Assembly (NCBI RefSeq): GCF_017809215.1
Contig: NZ_CP065424.1
Coordinates: forward strand, 832,001 to 896,000
Direction of reading: 5' to 3'
Length of the DNA: 64,000 nucleotides
Origin: Heyndrickxia oleronia
Lineage (GTDB): Bacteria; Bacillota; Bacilli; Bacillales; Bacillaceae_C
Under the pieces are notes generated by a model. It was not told the origin of the DNA and did no database searches. It was given only the letters and a program-made list of their open reading frames with translations. A program made the position numbers and the translations under genes. Shown here piece by piece: positions 9,050-17,579 of the stretch. Each line of letters begins with the position of its first letter. Positions within the stretch are counted from its first letter, which is position 1.

Positions 9050-10411
9050 TTGAAAAGAAAATCAGTTGCATTCATTTTGGCAACGGGGCTAGTTTTATCT
9101 GGTGGTGCAGTTCATGCACAAACAACTGCTGCTAACCCAACTATTCAATATGAAGTGAAATTAGAGAATAAGCTATTAAAAAAAATAAGTGCAGATAATA
9201 TGTACAATACCATTGCCCTTTTATCAAAGGAACCGAGAGAGGCAGGAACAGAAGGGGAGCTAAAGGCAGTCAAGTACATTGAAGGTCAATTCAAAAAACT
9301 TGGCTATCAAACAGAGATACAGCCGTTTCCAATCTATGATTACAATACCAAACATGTTTTTGTAAGCGTCGGGGATGCAAAAGTAAGTGAGAAGCCACAT
9401 GCTTTTAGTGGTAGTGCGAGCGGAAAGGTGACAGCCACTCTAGTAAATGTGGGAAAAGCGAGTCCTGAAGAAATCGGGGATGTGAAAGGAAAGATTGCGT
9501 TAATTGAAAGAGGGGATTTATCTTTCGTAGAAAAGGTTAAAAATGTCTTGGATAAAGGTGCAGTCGGCGTCATTATGTACAATAGTGCTGCAGAGGGTAA
9601 TAGTTTTGGACAAGTAGGTGAGGGGCAAACGATTCCTGCTGTGGCAATTACGAGAGAGGAGGGGCTGAAACTAGCCGAGCAATTAAAAGGAAAAGAGCTT
9701 TCAGCTACTATCGATGTAGATATCGAAAAAATTGAAAAGACCTCATATAATGTTATCGCAACGAAGAAAGCGAACTCAAAGAAAAATACTGGACAGATTT
9801 TAACGGTCGGTGCTCATCACGATTCTGTTCGTGGGGGACCGGGAGCAAATGATGATGCTTCTGGTGTATCAGCAGTCCTTGAATTAGCGAGAGTATTTGC
9901 AAAGGAAAAAACGGATACGGAGATTCGATTCCTTACTTTCGGTTCGGAAGAGCGGGGCCTTGTTGGTTCATCTTATTATGCAGCTTCCTTGCCGAAATCC
10001 GATGTAGATAAAATGGTTGCCCATTTCCAAATGGATATGATTGGTGCTCGTGATGCAGGAAAGGACAAGCCTTTTGGTGGATTAATCATGTATACAATCG
10101 ATGGGAAGAAGAATCTAGTTACCGATTTAGGAGCGAACGCGAGTAAAAATCTTTTTAATGAAGTTCTCCCATATGGGCAGCTAGGTCGCAGTGATCATCA
10201 GCCATTCCATGAATTGGGAATCCCATCAGCATTATTTATTCATTCACCTGTTGAACCTTCCTATCACAAACCAACAGATACATTGGATAAAATTGATAAG
10301 AAGAAATTGCTTCAAGTAGCTAAAATTATTGGTACTTCTGTTTACCATATTGCTAGTCCGGACACTCCTGCCATTCTCAAATATCCTTTTGAGGATCGTC
10401 CAGTTGATTAA
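9050..10411 (+). CDS. Secreted M28-family zinc aminopeptidase
   Basis: A 453-residue exported peptidase with a signal peptide ending near HAQ (residue 24) and no lipobox. A PA (protease-associated) domain lies at about residues 100-210. The M28 catalytic domain carries AHHDSVRGGPGANDDASG (zinc-ligand His and bridging Asp), EERGLVGS (catalytic and metal Glu), QMDMIG and a late His in EPSYHKPTDTLD. Length and layout match B. subtilis YwaD. It would release N-terminal residues from extracellular peptides. Translation starts at TTG 9050 behind a GGGGAGG ribosome site. It is monocistronic with its own terminator. Confidence 0.88.
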   Translation: MKRKSVAFILATGLVLSGGAVHAQTTAANPTIQYEVKLENKLLKKISADNMYNTIALLSKEPREAGTEGELKAVKYIEGQFKKLGYQTEIQPFPIYDYNTKHVFVSVGDAKVSEKPHAFSGSASGKVTATLVNVGKASPEEIGDVKGKIALIERGDLSFVEKVKNVLDKGAVGVIMYNSAAEGNSFGQVGEGQTIPAVAITREEGLKLAEQLKGKELSATIDVDIEKIEKTSYNVIATKKANSKKNTGQILTVGAHHDSVRGGPGANDDASGVSAVLELARVFAKEKTDTEIRFLTFGSEERGLVGSSYYAASLPKSDVDKMVAHFQMDMIGARDAGKDKPFGGLIMYTIDGKKNLVTDLGANASKNLFNEVLPYGQLGRSDHQPFHELGIPSALFIHSPVEPSYHKPTDTLDKIDKKKLLQVAKIIGTSVYHIASPDTPAILKYPFEDRPVD

Positions 10412-10447
10412 GCTATTTAGCCAATAAGGCTTTGAATAATAAAAAAA

Positions 10448-10491
10448 TGGGGGCTGCCTAATAAAGTATGACAGCCCCCATTTTTTTTTTT
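10448..10491. terminator. Bidirectional terminator between convergent genes
   Basis: The arms tgggggctgcct and gacagccccca form a GC-rich stem followed by an 11-T run. A-rich sequence precedes it for the opposite strand. It separates the aminopeptidase and dehydrogenase genes. Confidence 0.9.
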
Positions 10492-10515
10492 AAAAACTAT
10501 TCAAAGTTTAATGGT

Positions 10516-11535
10516 CTATAAATTCATGTTTACAAGTATTTTACATTGACTACGATCATTCGTCAGTAATTCAAAGCCCTTTTCAACAATATCATCTAAT
10601 GCAATTTCACTTGTAATTACGGCATTGCCATCAATCATTCCACGAGAAAGTAATCGGATAACTTCAGGGAATAAACGGATATAAGCATAGGAGCCACTAA
10701 TTTTGGCTTCAGTTCGAACAATGGTGTTAGGATCGAAGCTAACAGGCTTTTCCCATACGCTTACCACTTTAAATTCACCGCCAGGACGAACTGAGTTCAC
10801 ACCACTTGTAAAGGTAGCTTGAACACCGGCAGCATCATAGGCTACATTAACCCCTCCGTTTGTCATTTCTTTAATGAACGCAACGGCATCTTGTTCAATT
10901 GGATTAATGGCATAGGTAGCCCCTAATTCTAATGCTTTTTCACGTCGCTCATCGGAAACTTCAACAACAAAAATATCACTAGCTCCTGCGGCTTTAACTG
11001 CTTGTATTAATAATAATCCAATTGGGCCAGCCCCAAATATAGCAGCTGTATCACCAAGTTTTAATTGGCTTTGACGTACTGCGTGAACAGCAACGGCCGT
11101 TGGTTCAACTAGTGCACCAAGTTGTAGACTCATATTATCAGGTAATAGAAACACATTTTCTTGTTTAACAACGGCGTATTGAGCAAATCCACCTGAAACG
11201 GTATATCCATATCCTTGGCGCTGAGTACATAAGTTTACAAAACCTCTCTGGCAATTATCGCATTTCCCACACGGCATTAGTGGTTCTACAGCCACCCTGT
11301 CACCTACTTTAATCGTTGACACACCGTCTGCTACCTCGATAACCGTACCCGCAAATTCATGACCTAAAACAGGTTGTGTTCTCATTGGGTAAGTACCAGC
11401 TATATACTCGTGCATATCACTTCCGCAAATCCCTGCATATTCTACTTTTACTTTAACCATTCCTTTTTCAAGTGATGGAAGTTCTGCTTCTTCGATACGA
11501 ATATCCTTTGGTCCATAAATTTTTGCTGCTTTCAC
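10516..11535 (-). CDS. Zinc-dependent medium-chain alcohol/polyol dehydrogenase (butanediol dehydrogenase-like)
   Basis: A 339-residue MDR enzyme. Catalytic zinc ligands are visible as Cys37 (GICGSD), His59 and Glu60 (GHE). The structural zinc site is C89, C92, C95 and C103 (PCGKCDNCQRGFVNLC). The NAD-binding GAGPIGLL motif lies near residue 168. The N-terminus resembles 2,3-butanediol and sorbitol dehydrogenases (MKAAKI...DIRIEE). It lies just downstream of a TetR gene on the same strand (15-bp gap), so the two probably form an operon. The exact substrate cannot be read from sequence. Confidence 0.82.
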   Translation of the reverse strand: MKAAKIYGPKDIRIEEAELPSLEKGMVKVKVEYAGICGSDMHEYIAGTYPMRTQPVLGHEFAGTVIEVADGVSTIKVGDRVAVEPLMPCGKCDNCQRGFVNLCTQRQGYGYTVSGGFAQYAVVKQENVFLLPDNMSLQLGALVEPTAVAVHAVRQSQLKLGDTAAIFGAGPIGLLLIQAVKAAGASDIFVVEVSDERREKALELGATYAINPIEQDAVAFIKEMTNGGVNVAYDAAGVQATFTSGVNSVRPGGEFKVVSVWEKPVSFDPNTIVRTEAKISGSYAYIRLFPEVIRLLSRGMIDGNAVITSEIALDDIVEKGFELLTNDRSQCKILVNMNL

Positions 11536-11550
11536 TTTTTATTCCTCTTT

Positions 11551-12186
11551 TCATTGATGTTGAGCCGTCTGAAGTCCTTTTATAATATATTGAACAGCTA
11601 GGTCTGCTATCGTGTCAGCGGAAAGTTCAGGCTGTGAACGATTAAGAAATGGATTGTTATAGGAAAACATTAATGTTCCCATAATAAAATTCACTGCAAC
11701 TTCTACTGAAGGAAAATCAATCGTATGCTGTTTTTTACATTCTTCTAATATTACTTGCAACTGATCCCAGGATGGCCAAAAGACATCCTTTAGCATTTCT
11801 AGCCTCGAGCTATTCATTACCAGCTCCTGCTGCAATATATTAATAAGTTCATGATGCTCTATTCTGAATAAAACAAAATGTCTACAAAAGCTGCTTAATG
11901 CTTCTAAAGAATTAGATAGATCATAGTTCATATTCATAAATGTGTGTCGAATCGGTTCAAAGATTTCGTAAAAAACGCTTTCTTTTCCACCGAAATGATA
12001 GGAGATAAGAGCCAATGAAACATTAGCTTCTTCACAAATTTGCCTAACTGTTGTTCCATCATATCCTTTTTTAGAAAATAACAGCCTTGCAGCTTGAAGG
12101 ATCTGTTCCTTCACTTCTTTATTTTTTTCGCGATCTTTTTTCTGTTTGAATGGACTCACCTCTTTTTGAACAATTGTTTTGAACAA
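11551..12186 (-). CDS. TetR-family transcriptional regulator
   Basis: A 211-residue repressor with an N-terminal TetR helix-turn-helix (TTVRQICEEANVSLALISYHFGGKE, about residues 45-70) and a helical C-terminal domain. The start is uncertain. TTG 12186 lies inside a palindrome only a few bases after the predicted transcription start. GTG 12159 sits in the sequence AAAAAGAGGTGAG with almost no spacing to a ribosome site. The gene is co-oriented with the dehydrogenase and probably represses both. Confidence 0.8.
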   Translation of the reverse strand: MFKTIVQKEVSPFKQKKDREKNKEVKEQILQAARLLFSKKGYDGTTVRQICEEANVSLALISYHFGGKESVFYEIFEPIRHTFMNMNYDLSNSLEALSSFCRHFVLFRIEHHELINILQQELVMNSSRLEMLKDVFWPSWDQLQVILEECKKQHTIDFPSVEVAVNFIMGTLMFSYNNPFLNRSQPELSADTIADLAVQYIIKGLQTAQHQ

Positions 12187-12194
12187 ACGTTCAA
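12179..12194. promoter_or_regulatory. Candidate autoregulatory TetR operator
   Basis: TTGAAC-aaac-GTTCAA is a perfect 6+6 palindrome spanning the predicted start point of the minus-strand tetR transcript. A further TTGAACAATTG half-site pair lies adjacent. Confidence 0.55.
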
Positions 12195-12199
12195 TTATC

Positions 12200-12227
12200 A
12201 GTATACTCCTCTATTATTTTCTGTCAA
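12200..12227 (-). promoter_or_regulatory. Sigma-A promoter of the tetR-dehydrogenase unit
   Basis: On the minus strand, TTGACA (12227-12222), a 16-bp spacer and TATACT (12205-12200). The predicted start point falls in the palindrome at 12179-12194. Confidence 0.7.
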
Positions 12228-12402
12228 TATGGCGATGCTTGAAGAAAAAACTTCTGTTTACTCTAGAAAAAGATTGTGACATAGTTAACTAGTTTTTTAA
12301 AAAAAAATAGAAGGAATTTTTTGATTATTAGCAAATATATTTATTAACGGATGAATTAAGGAAAGTTTCCTTAATTAGCTTATTGAAAATAGGAGTGATG
12401 GA

Positions 12403-13641
12403 TTGTCTATGACGGTGATAAATAAAGAAATGCTTAAGAAAATATTGGAAGATGTCATCCATCTTCGTCGCCAATTGCACCGTTACCCTGAGCTAAGTGG
12501 AGAGGAATATGAAACATCTAAAGTAATCCAGTCGAAATTGACGGAGTTCGGAATAAATTTTAAAACTGGTTATGCCAAAACAGGAGTTCTCGGGATCATT
12601 AAAGGTAGCCGACCCGGAGGAACGGTTGCATTAAGGGCAGATATTGACGCACTGCCAATACAGGAAAGGAATCAGGTCTCCTTTAGATCACAGAACGACG
12701 GGATTATGCATGCATGTGGGCATGATGCCCATGCAGCAATGCTTGTTGGTACTGGTTATCTACTAAATGAAATAAAGGAGCAGCTTCCTGGCACTGTTTT
12801 ACTTTTGTTTCAGCCTGCTGAAGAAAACTCTCCTGTTGGTGGAGCAAAGCCAATGATGGAGGATGGAGTTTTTTCTCACTATCCTCCTGATGTGATCTTT
12901 GGTCAACATGTATGGCCGGATTTGCCCGTTGGGGAAATTGGAATTCGAGAAGGGGCGATAATGGGTAACTCCGATAAATTTAAGATTAAAATTAAAGGTT
13001 CAGGCGGACATGCAAGTATGCCACATCAAACAATTGATGCCATTATTGCTGCAAACCAAGTTATTACCGCACTGCAAACAATTGTAAGTAGGAATGTGGA
13101 CCCTTTAGATCCGATTGTTTTAACCATCGGGAAAATTGAGGGTGGGTATCGACATAATGTGATAGCTGATCAGGTGGTATTAGAAGGCACTGTTCGAACA
13201 TTTACCAACGATGCAAGAAGCCAGGCGAAGGAGAGGTTATATTCGATTGTGCATCATACTGTTCATGCGATGGGGGCTGAGGCAGAAGTTGGCTATTTTG
13301 AAGGCTATCCTGCAACAATAAATACACCAAAATGGGCACAACATATTAAGGATACAGCTCAGCATGTACTGGGTGAAAAAGGAACTCCAGAAGTTAATCC
13401 AAGCCTTGGTGGAGAGGATTTTTCTCGTTTTTTGGAAAAAATCCCGGGTGCGTTTTTCTGGTTAGGTACCCAGATTGAAGAAAAGGAAAAACAAATGCCT
13501 TTACATGATCCACGATTTCAGTTAAATGAACGGGCACTATCGATCGGAGTAGAACTAATGGCACAAATTGCTGTTGATGCACTATTCACATTAGAACGAG
13601 GAAAGAAGGAAGAAAATGAAAACAGGGCAACTACGATATGA
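12403..13641 (+). CDS. M20-family amidohydrolase (N-acyl-amino acid / hippurate hydrolase-like)
   Basis: A 412-residue di-metal hydrolase of the M20D type. Metal-site motifs are DIDALP, MHACGHDAH and FQPAEE, with GHAS and the late GGEDFS motif in the C-terminal half. Such enzymes split N-acyl or benzoyl amino acids. No signal peptide is present. TTG 12403 has the best ribosome-site spacing (AGGAG, seven bases); ATG 12409 is the alternative. Its 3' end overlaps the next amidohydrolase by 26 bp, so translation is coupled. First gene of a five-gene operon ending in an AbgT carrier. Confidence 0.85.
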   Translation: MSMTVINKEMLKKILEDVIHLRRQLHRYPELSGEEYETSKVIQSKLTEFGINFKTGYAKTGVLGIIKGSRPGGTVALRADIDALPIQERNQVSFRSQNDGIMHACGHDAHAAMLVGTGYLLNEIKEQLPGTVLLLFQPAEENSPVGGAKPMMEDGVFSHYPPDVIFGQHVWPDLPVGEIGIREGAIMGNSDKFKIKIKGSGGHASMPHQTIDAIIAANQVITALQTIVSRNVDPLDPIVLTIGKIEGGYRHNVIADQVVLEGTVRTFTNDARSQAKERLYSIVHHTVHAMGAEAEVGYFEGYPATINTPKWAQHIKDTAQHVLGEKGTPEVNPSLGGEDFSRFLEKIPGAFFWLGTQIEEKEKQMPLHDPRFQLNERALSIGVELMAQIAVDALFTLERGKKEENENRATTI

Positions 13642-14938
13642 TATCGATGAATTTATCAAAAATTTAACGTCACAGCTTGTATCATGGCGCAGAAAGTTTC
13701 ACCAATATCCTGAAATAGGCTGGATGGAATATGTCACAACCTACTACATTGCAAAAGAACTTGAATCCATGGACTATAAACTAGCCATTGGAACCGATGC
13801 ATTGATGACGAAGCAAAGAATGGGAATTCCCAAGCAACAGCTATTAAAAGAATCTGAAGAACGGGCTAGAAGAAAGGGAGTCCCACCTAACTACATGACT
13901 AAATTAGCGGGAGGACATACGGGACTAGTAGCCCAATGGGATACGGGGAGACCTGGAAAGCATATCGCTCTAAGATTTGATATTGATGCACTTCCGATAG
14001 AGGAAGTTTATGATCACGCTCATTTGCCTGTTAAGGAAGGGTTTCAGTCTCAGAATCAAGGTTGGATGCATGCCTGTGGTCATGATGGTCATATTGCGAT
14101 TGGTCTTGGGCTGGCACATATGATTAAACATTTTCAAGATTCATTATCTGGTAGATTCACTCTTCTTTTTCAACCGGCTGAGGAGGGAGGACGCGGAGCA
14201 TTACCAATGGTGAAAAACGGATGGTTAGACGATGTGGACGAATTTATTAGTGGACATATCGGTATACATTCTCTTTCTATTGGAGAAGTAGCAGCAACAA
14301 CGAATCAGTTCCTAGCTTCATCCAAAATCAATGTGACCTTTAAAGGAAGGGCAGCACATGCGGGGGTTGAGCCTGAAAAAGGCCAAAATGCACTACTAGC
14401 ATGTGCAACAGCCAGTCTTCAGCTTCAAGGAATTAGTAGGCACTCAGGTGGAACAACAAGAATTAACATCGGAAAATTAGAAGCGGGTTCTGGAAGAAAT
14501 ATTATTGCTGATCAAGGGAGAATGGAAATTGAGACGCGCGGGGAGAACGATGAATTAGATCAATATATGTTCAATGAGGCAAAGCGGATGATTCATGCTA
14601 CTGGAGATATGTATGGAGTACAAACCAAAATGGAGGTTGTCGGTCATGCGATTGACGGAACTTGTGACAATGAATGGGTAAAGCGTGTGGAGAAAGTAGC
14701 GAGTCAGAGTAAGTGCATAAAGAACGTCCATCCTGTACTGCCGTTAGGAGCTTCAGAAGATGTGACCTATATGATGAAAAAAGTGCAAAATAACGGTGGT
14801 AAAGCAACATATCTCATTTTTGGAACACCATTAGTGAATGGCCATCATCATCAAGCATTTGATTTTGATGAGAGAGTTCTCCCGATTGCAGTAGAGGTGA
14901 TAGGGAGATTGATTATATACCTACAGGATGAAAAGTGA
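13616..14938 (+). CDS. abgA: p-Aminobenzoyl-glutamate hydrolase subunit A-like M20 hydrolase (AbgA-like)
   Basis: A 440-residue M20 protein that tracks E. coli AbgA along its length: WRRKFHQYPEIGW near the start, the insert RMGIP...ERARRKG, then FDIDALP, MHACGHDGHIAIGLGLAH, FQPAEEGGRGA, and the tail GHHHQAFDFDERVLPIAVE. AbgA pairs with AbgB to split p-aminobenzoyl-glutamate from folate breakdown. Here the AbgB-like gene is not adjacent but lies about 20 kb away at 33420. The AbgT carrier is three genes downstream. The ribosome site lies in the end of the preceding gene. Confidence 0.82.
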   Translation: MKTGQLRYDIDEFIKNLTSQLVSWRRKFHQYPEIGWMEYVTTYYIAKELESMDYKLAIGTDALMTKQRMGIPKQQLLKESEERARRKGVPPNYMTKLAGGHTGLVAQWDTGRPGKHIALRFDIDALPIEEVYDHAHLPVKEGFQSQNQGWMHACGHDGHIAIGLGLAHMIKHFQDSLSGRFTLLFQPAEEGGRGALPMVKNGWLDDVDEFISGHIGIHSLSIGEVAATTNQFLASSKINVTFKGRAAHAGVEPEKGQNALLACATASLQLQGISRHSGGTTRINIGKLEAGSGRNIIADQGRMEIETRGENDELDQYMFNEAKRMIHATGDMYGVQTKMEVVGHAIDGTCDNEWVKRVEKVASQSKCIKNVHPVLPLGASEDVTYMMKKVQNNGGKATYLIFGTPLVNGHHHQAFDFDERVLPIAVEVIGRLIIYLQDEK

Positions 14939-14952
14939 AGGAGTTACTATGT

Positions 14953-16215
14953 ATGAATATGTTGGAACAATGGCTGAGTAAAACTTTAAATCGACTCAAT
15001 CTTGTTGATAGTATGGAGCAATTAAAAGGTTTTACACGACTTAGCTATAGTGAAGAGGAATGGAAAGCAATGGATGCCTTTACCGAAATTGCTCATGAAA
15101 TGGGCTTGGAGGTAAGAATGGATGAAGCGGGAAATCGAATTGCGAGATGGAATCCTACTCCTGAAAGTGAATCTCTTCCCGCTATAGCCATTGGCTCGCA
15201 TCTTGATACCGTTGTAAATGGTGGAGGATATGACGGGGTCGCAGGAGTTCTTTGTGGGCTAGGGGCTATCAAACTTGTAAAAGAAACAAAAAAACGACTG
15301 ATTGATCCTATCGAAGTGATTTGTTTTGCTTCAGAGGAATCAGCACGTTTTGGCATTTCAACGATTGGTAGCAAGGCGATGACCGGATTACTTGATGTAG
15401 AAGGAGTCGCGGATATTAAAGATGCTACAGGAATCACGGTAAAGGAAGCAATAGAATCTAAGGGATTGATTATGGAACAGATCGTGAATGCTAAAAGAAA
15501 TGATTCAGAGATTAAAAGTTTCATAGAACTGCATATTGAACAAGGAGAACTATTGCAGGATGCTAACTGCGATATTGGTTATGTACGTGGAATTGCCTGT
15601 CCAACAAGACTAACAATCACCATTAAAGGACGTGCTGGCCATACAGGGACAACACCAATGGGGAAACGGAAAGATGCATTGGTTGCTATTGCTCCACTTA
15701 TTACATTTATTTCACTAACCGCAGAAGAAATTTCAAAGACAAGTCCATTTCCGTTGGTTGCTACTGCTAGTACAATTCAGCTCTATCCTAATGTGATGAA
15801 TGTTATCCCTGATGTTGTTCACCTTGGGGTGGACATTCGGAGTATTGATGACCATTTAAAGAGTGAGATGACACAGAAAATCAAGGAAAAATGTACCTTC
15901 CTTGAAAAGGAATTTGGAGTCGTGGCTAAAATTGAATGCCTTGTAAATGAATCCTCGGTGTTTTTACATCCCAATCAATTGAAAAAGTTACAAGTGATCG
16001 GTGAAGGGATGGGGCTAAAAGGATTAGAGCTTGATAGTGGAGCGGGCCATGATGTTATGAACATGGCTAAGAGATGGCCAGCCTCCCTCCTATTTATTCC
16101 AAGTAAGGATGGAATCAGTCACCATCCTGAGGAATACTCATCTATCCAAGATTTGCGTAAAGGTACAGAAATTTTAGCGAAGTTTGTACTTCAGGAGGCT
16201 AGTGGAAGCAAATGA
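14953..16215 (+). CDS. M20-family amidase, hydantoinase/carbamoylase type
   Basis: About 420 residues, of the Zn-dependent N-carbamoyl-L-amino acid hydrolase / allantoate amidohydrolase group. Motifs: GSHLDTVVNGGGYDG (metal ligands), ASEESARFG, ELHIEQGELL, GHTGTTPM and a C-terminal SGAGHDVMNM. An in-frame GTG at 14935 overlaps the previous stop, but the ribosome site AAGGAG lies just after it and is spaced nine bases from ATG 14953, so that start is chosen. It probably processes N-carbamoyl or ureido amino acids along with the two other hydrolases. Confidence 0.82.
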   Translation: MNMLEQWLSKTLNRLNLVDSMEQLKGFTRLSYSEEEWKAMDAFTEIAHEMGLEVRMDEAGNRIARWNPTPESESLPAIAIGSHLDTVVNGGGYDGVAGVLCGLGAIKLVKETKKRLIDPIEVICFASEESARFGISTIGSKAMTGLLDVEGVADIKDATGITVKEAIESKGLIMEQIVNAKRNDSEIKSFIELHIEQGELLQDANCDIGYVRGIACPTRLTITIKGRAGHTGTTPMGKRKDALVAIAPLITFISLTAEEISKTSPFPLVATASTIQLYPNVMNVIPDVVHLGVDIRSIDDHLKSEMTQKIKEKCTFLEKEFGVVAKIECLVNESSVFLHPNQLKKLQVIGEGMGLKGLELDSGAGHDVMNMAKRWPASLLFIPSKDGISHHPEEYSSIQDLRKGTEILAKFVLQEASGSK

Positions 16216-17507
16216 AAATAAAAGTGGGAATTATTGGTCCTCAAGATTCGGTGAAGTATATTTTGCAGGTGGCGGAGAGCTATAAGGACATTGACTTTAT
16301 TCCATTTTCCTATGAGGCAACAGAGGATACCCTAACGATTTTAAAGGAAAATGACCACATGATCGACCAATGGCTATTCTCGGGACAAGCTCCCTATCAC
16401 TTTGCTTTGGAAAATGGTGTGATTACAGAGAGCAGGGGGAGCTATCCATCCTTACAGGGCTCGAGTTTTTTTGGAACATTACTTGGAGCAGTATTGAATG
16501 AAGGAGAGATCATTCGAAACTTTAGTATTGATACTATTTCCGATTCTGTGTTTCAGACTGCGGATGAAGATCATTTCCTTCATACACTTCAATTTTATTC
16601 TTTTCCTTATAGAGGATACATGCCATCCGACGAATTAGTTGCCTTTCATCAGAACTTATATGAAGAAGGGAAAATTGATGTAGCACTTACCTGTATTCGA
16701 TCTGTTTATTTGCAGTTGAAGAACTTGGGAATTCCCTGTTATCGTGTCAAGCCAACCCAATCTGCGATAAAAATTCAGTTAGATCTATTAAAGGAAAGAA
16801 GTCTTTCGGGGAAATATCGAATGTCTCAGCTTGCCATTTTTGGAGCGGAGGTAATTCAGGAAGAGAAATATCCTTCTTATAAATTAAAACATCAAATCCT
16901 TGATTTATCGCGACTATTATTAGATTTTACTGAAGAAACGAAAGGCTCCTTTGTCCAAATGGGAGATGGACTATTTGTTATATACACGACAAAGGGAGAA
17001 TTGGATCTTAGTATCGATGGAAAGAGAATTGAAAATCTAATGAAGACCATTCATATTCAGACAGGTCTTAAAATTCGGGTCGGACTAGGGTACGGTATGA
17101 CTGTATTTGAAGCAGATCAGCATCTGCGTTATGCTCTCCAGCATGCTAGAGAACATAAATCGGAAACCTTTGTATTGGTTAATGAAGAGAAGGAGGTGAC
17201 TGAATTCTATCATCAGGAAAGCACCATTCAGTTTCATACTAGGAAATGGGGGAAAGAGTGGGAAAAAAAATTTAAGGAAGCCTCGATTAGTCCGGGAATG
17301 GTCTCCAAAATTGAATCGCTTGCCAATCACTATCGAAAAACTCATATAACAACCAATGATTTATCTATTTGGTTGAATAGCTCTGAAAGAAATGGAAGAC
17401 GATTATTGGGGGAACTAGAAAAGTTAGGTCTTGCTATTGCAACTGGTGAGGAGCAATCCGGACATAGGGGAAGACCAAGGAAGATTTATAAACTGCTATT
17501 TGTATGA
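16212..17507 (+). CDS. Multidomain regulator with C-terminal winged helix, family not firmly recognised
   Basis: A 431-residue soluble protein that starts inside the stop codon of the previous gene (ATGA). The first ~110 residues look like a small alpha/beta sensor fold (IKVGIIGPQDSVKYIL). Residues ~225-320 (LAIFGAEVIQEE..., VQMGDGLFVIYTT..., IRVGLGYGMTVFEADQHLRYAL) resemble a degenerate nucleotide-cyclase/GGDEF-like fold lacking the catalytic loop. The last ~70 residues form a winged helix ending in a basic RGRPRKIYKL. Position in the operon suggests it senses an acyl-amino acid or its product. The function is inferred only. Confidence 0.6.
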   Translation: MKIKVGIIGPQDSVKYILQVAESYKDIDFIPFSYEATEDTLTILKENDHMIDQWLFSGQAPYHFALENGVITESRGSYPSLQGSSFFGTLLGAVLNEGEIIRNFSIDTISDSVFQTADEDHFLHTLQFYSFPYRGYMPSDELVAFHQNLYEEGKIDVALTCIRSVYLQLKNLGIPCYRVKPTQSAIKIQLDLLKERSLSGKYRMSQLAIFGAEVIQEEKYPSYKLKHQILDLSRLLLDFTEETKGSFVQMGDGLFVIYTTKGELDLSIDGKRIENLMKTIHIQTGLKIRVGLGYGMTVFEADQHLRYALQHAREHKSETFVLVNEEKEVTEFYHQESTIQFHTRKWGKEWEKKFKEASISPGMVSKIESLANHYRKTHITTNDLSIWLNSSERNGRRLLGELEKLGLAIATGEEQSGHRGRPRKIYKLLFV

Positions 17508-17579
17508 ATGAGTTGCAGATCCTATGTGTTTTGAATTAATTGAATGTTTTGTTAATTTCTAAAGAAAAGGAGTGAGTGT

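Noticed and set aside
15093..15524. 143-residue minus-strand ORF
   Set aside because: It is the antisense of the carbamoylase-type M20 gene, with low-complexity composition expected of a shadow frame.
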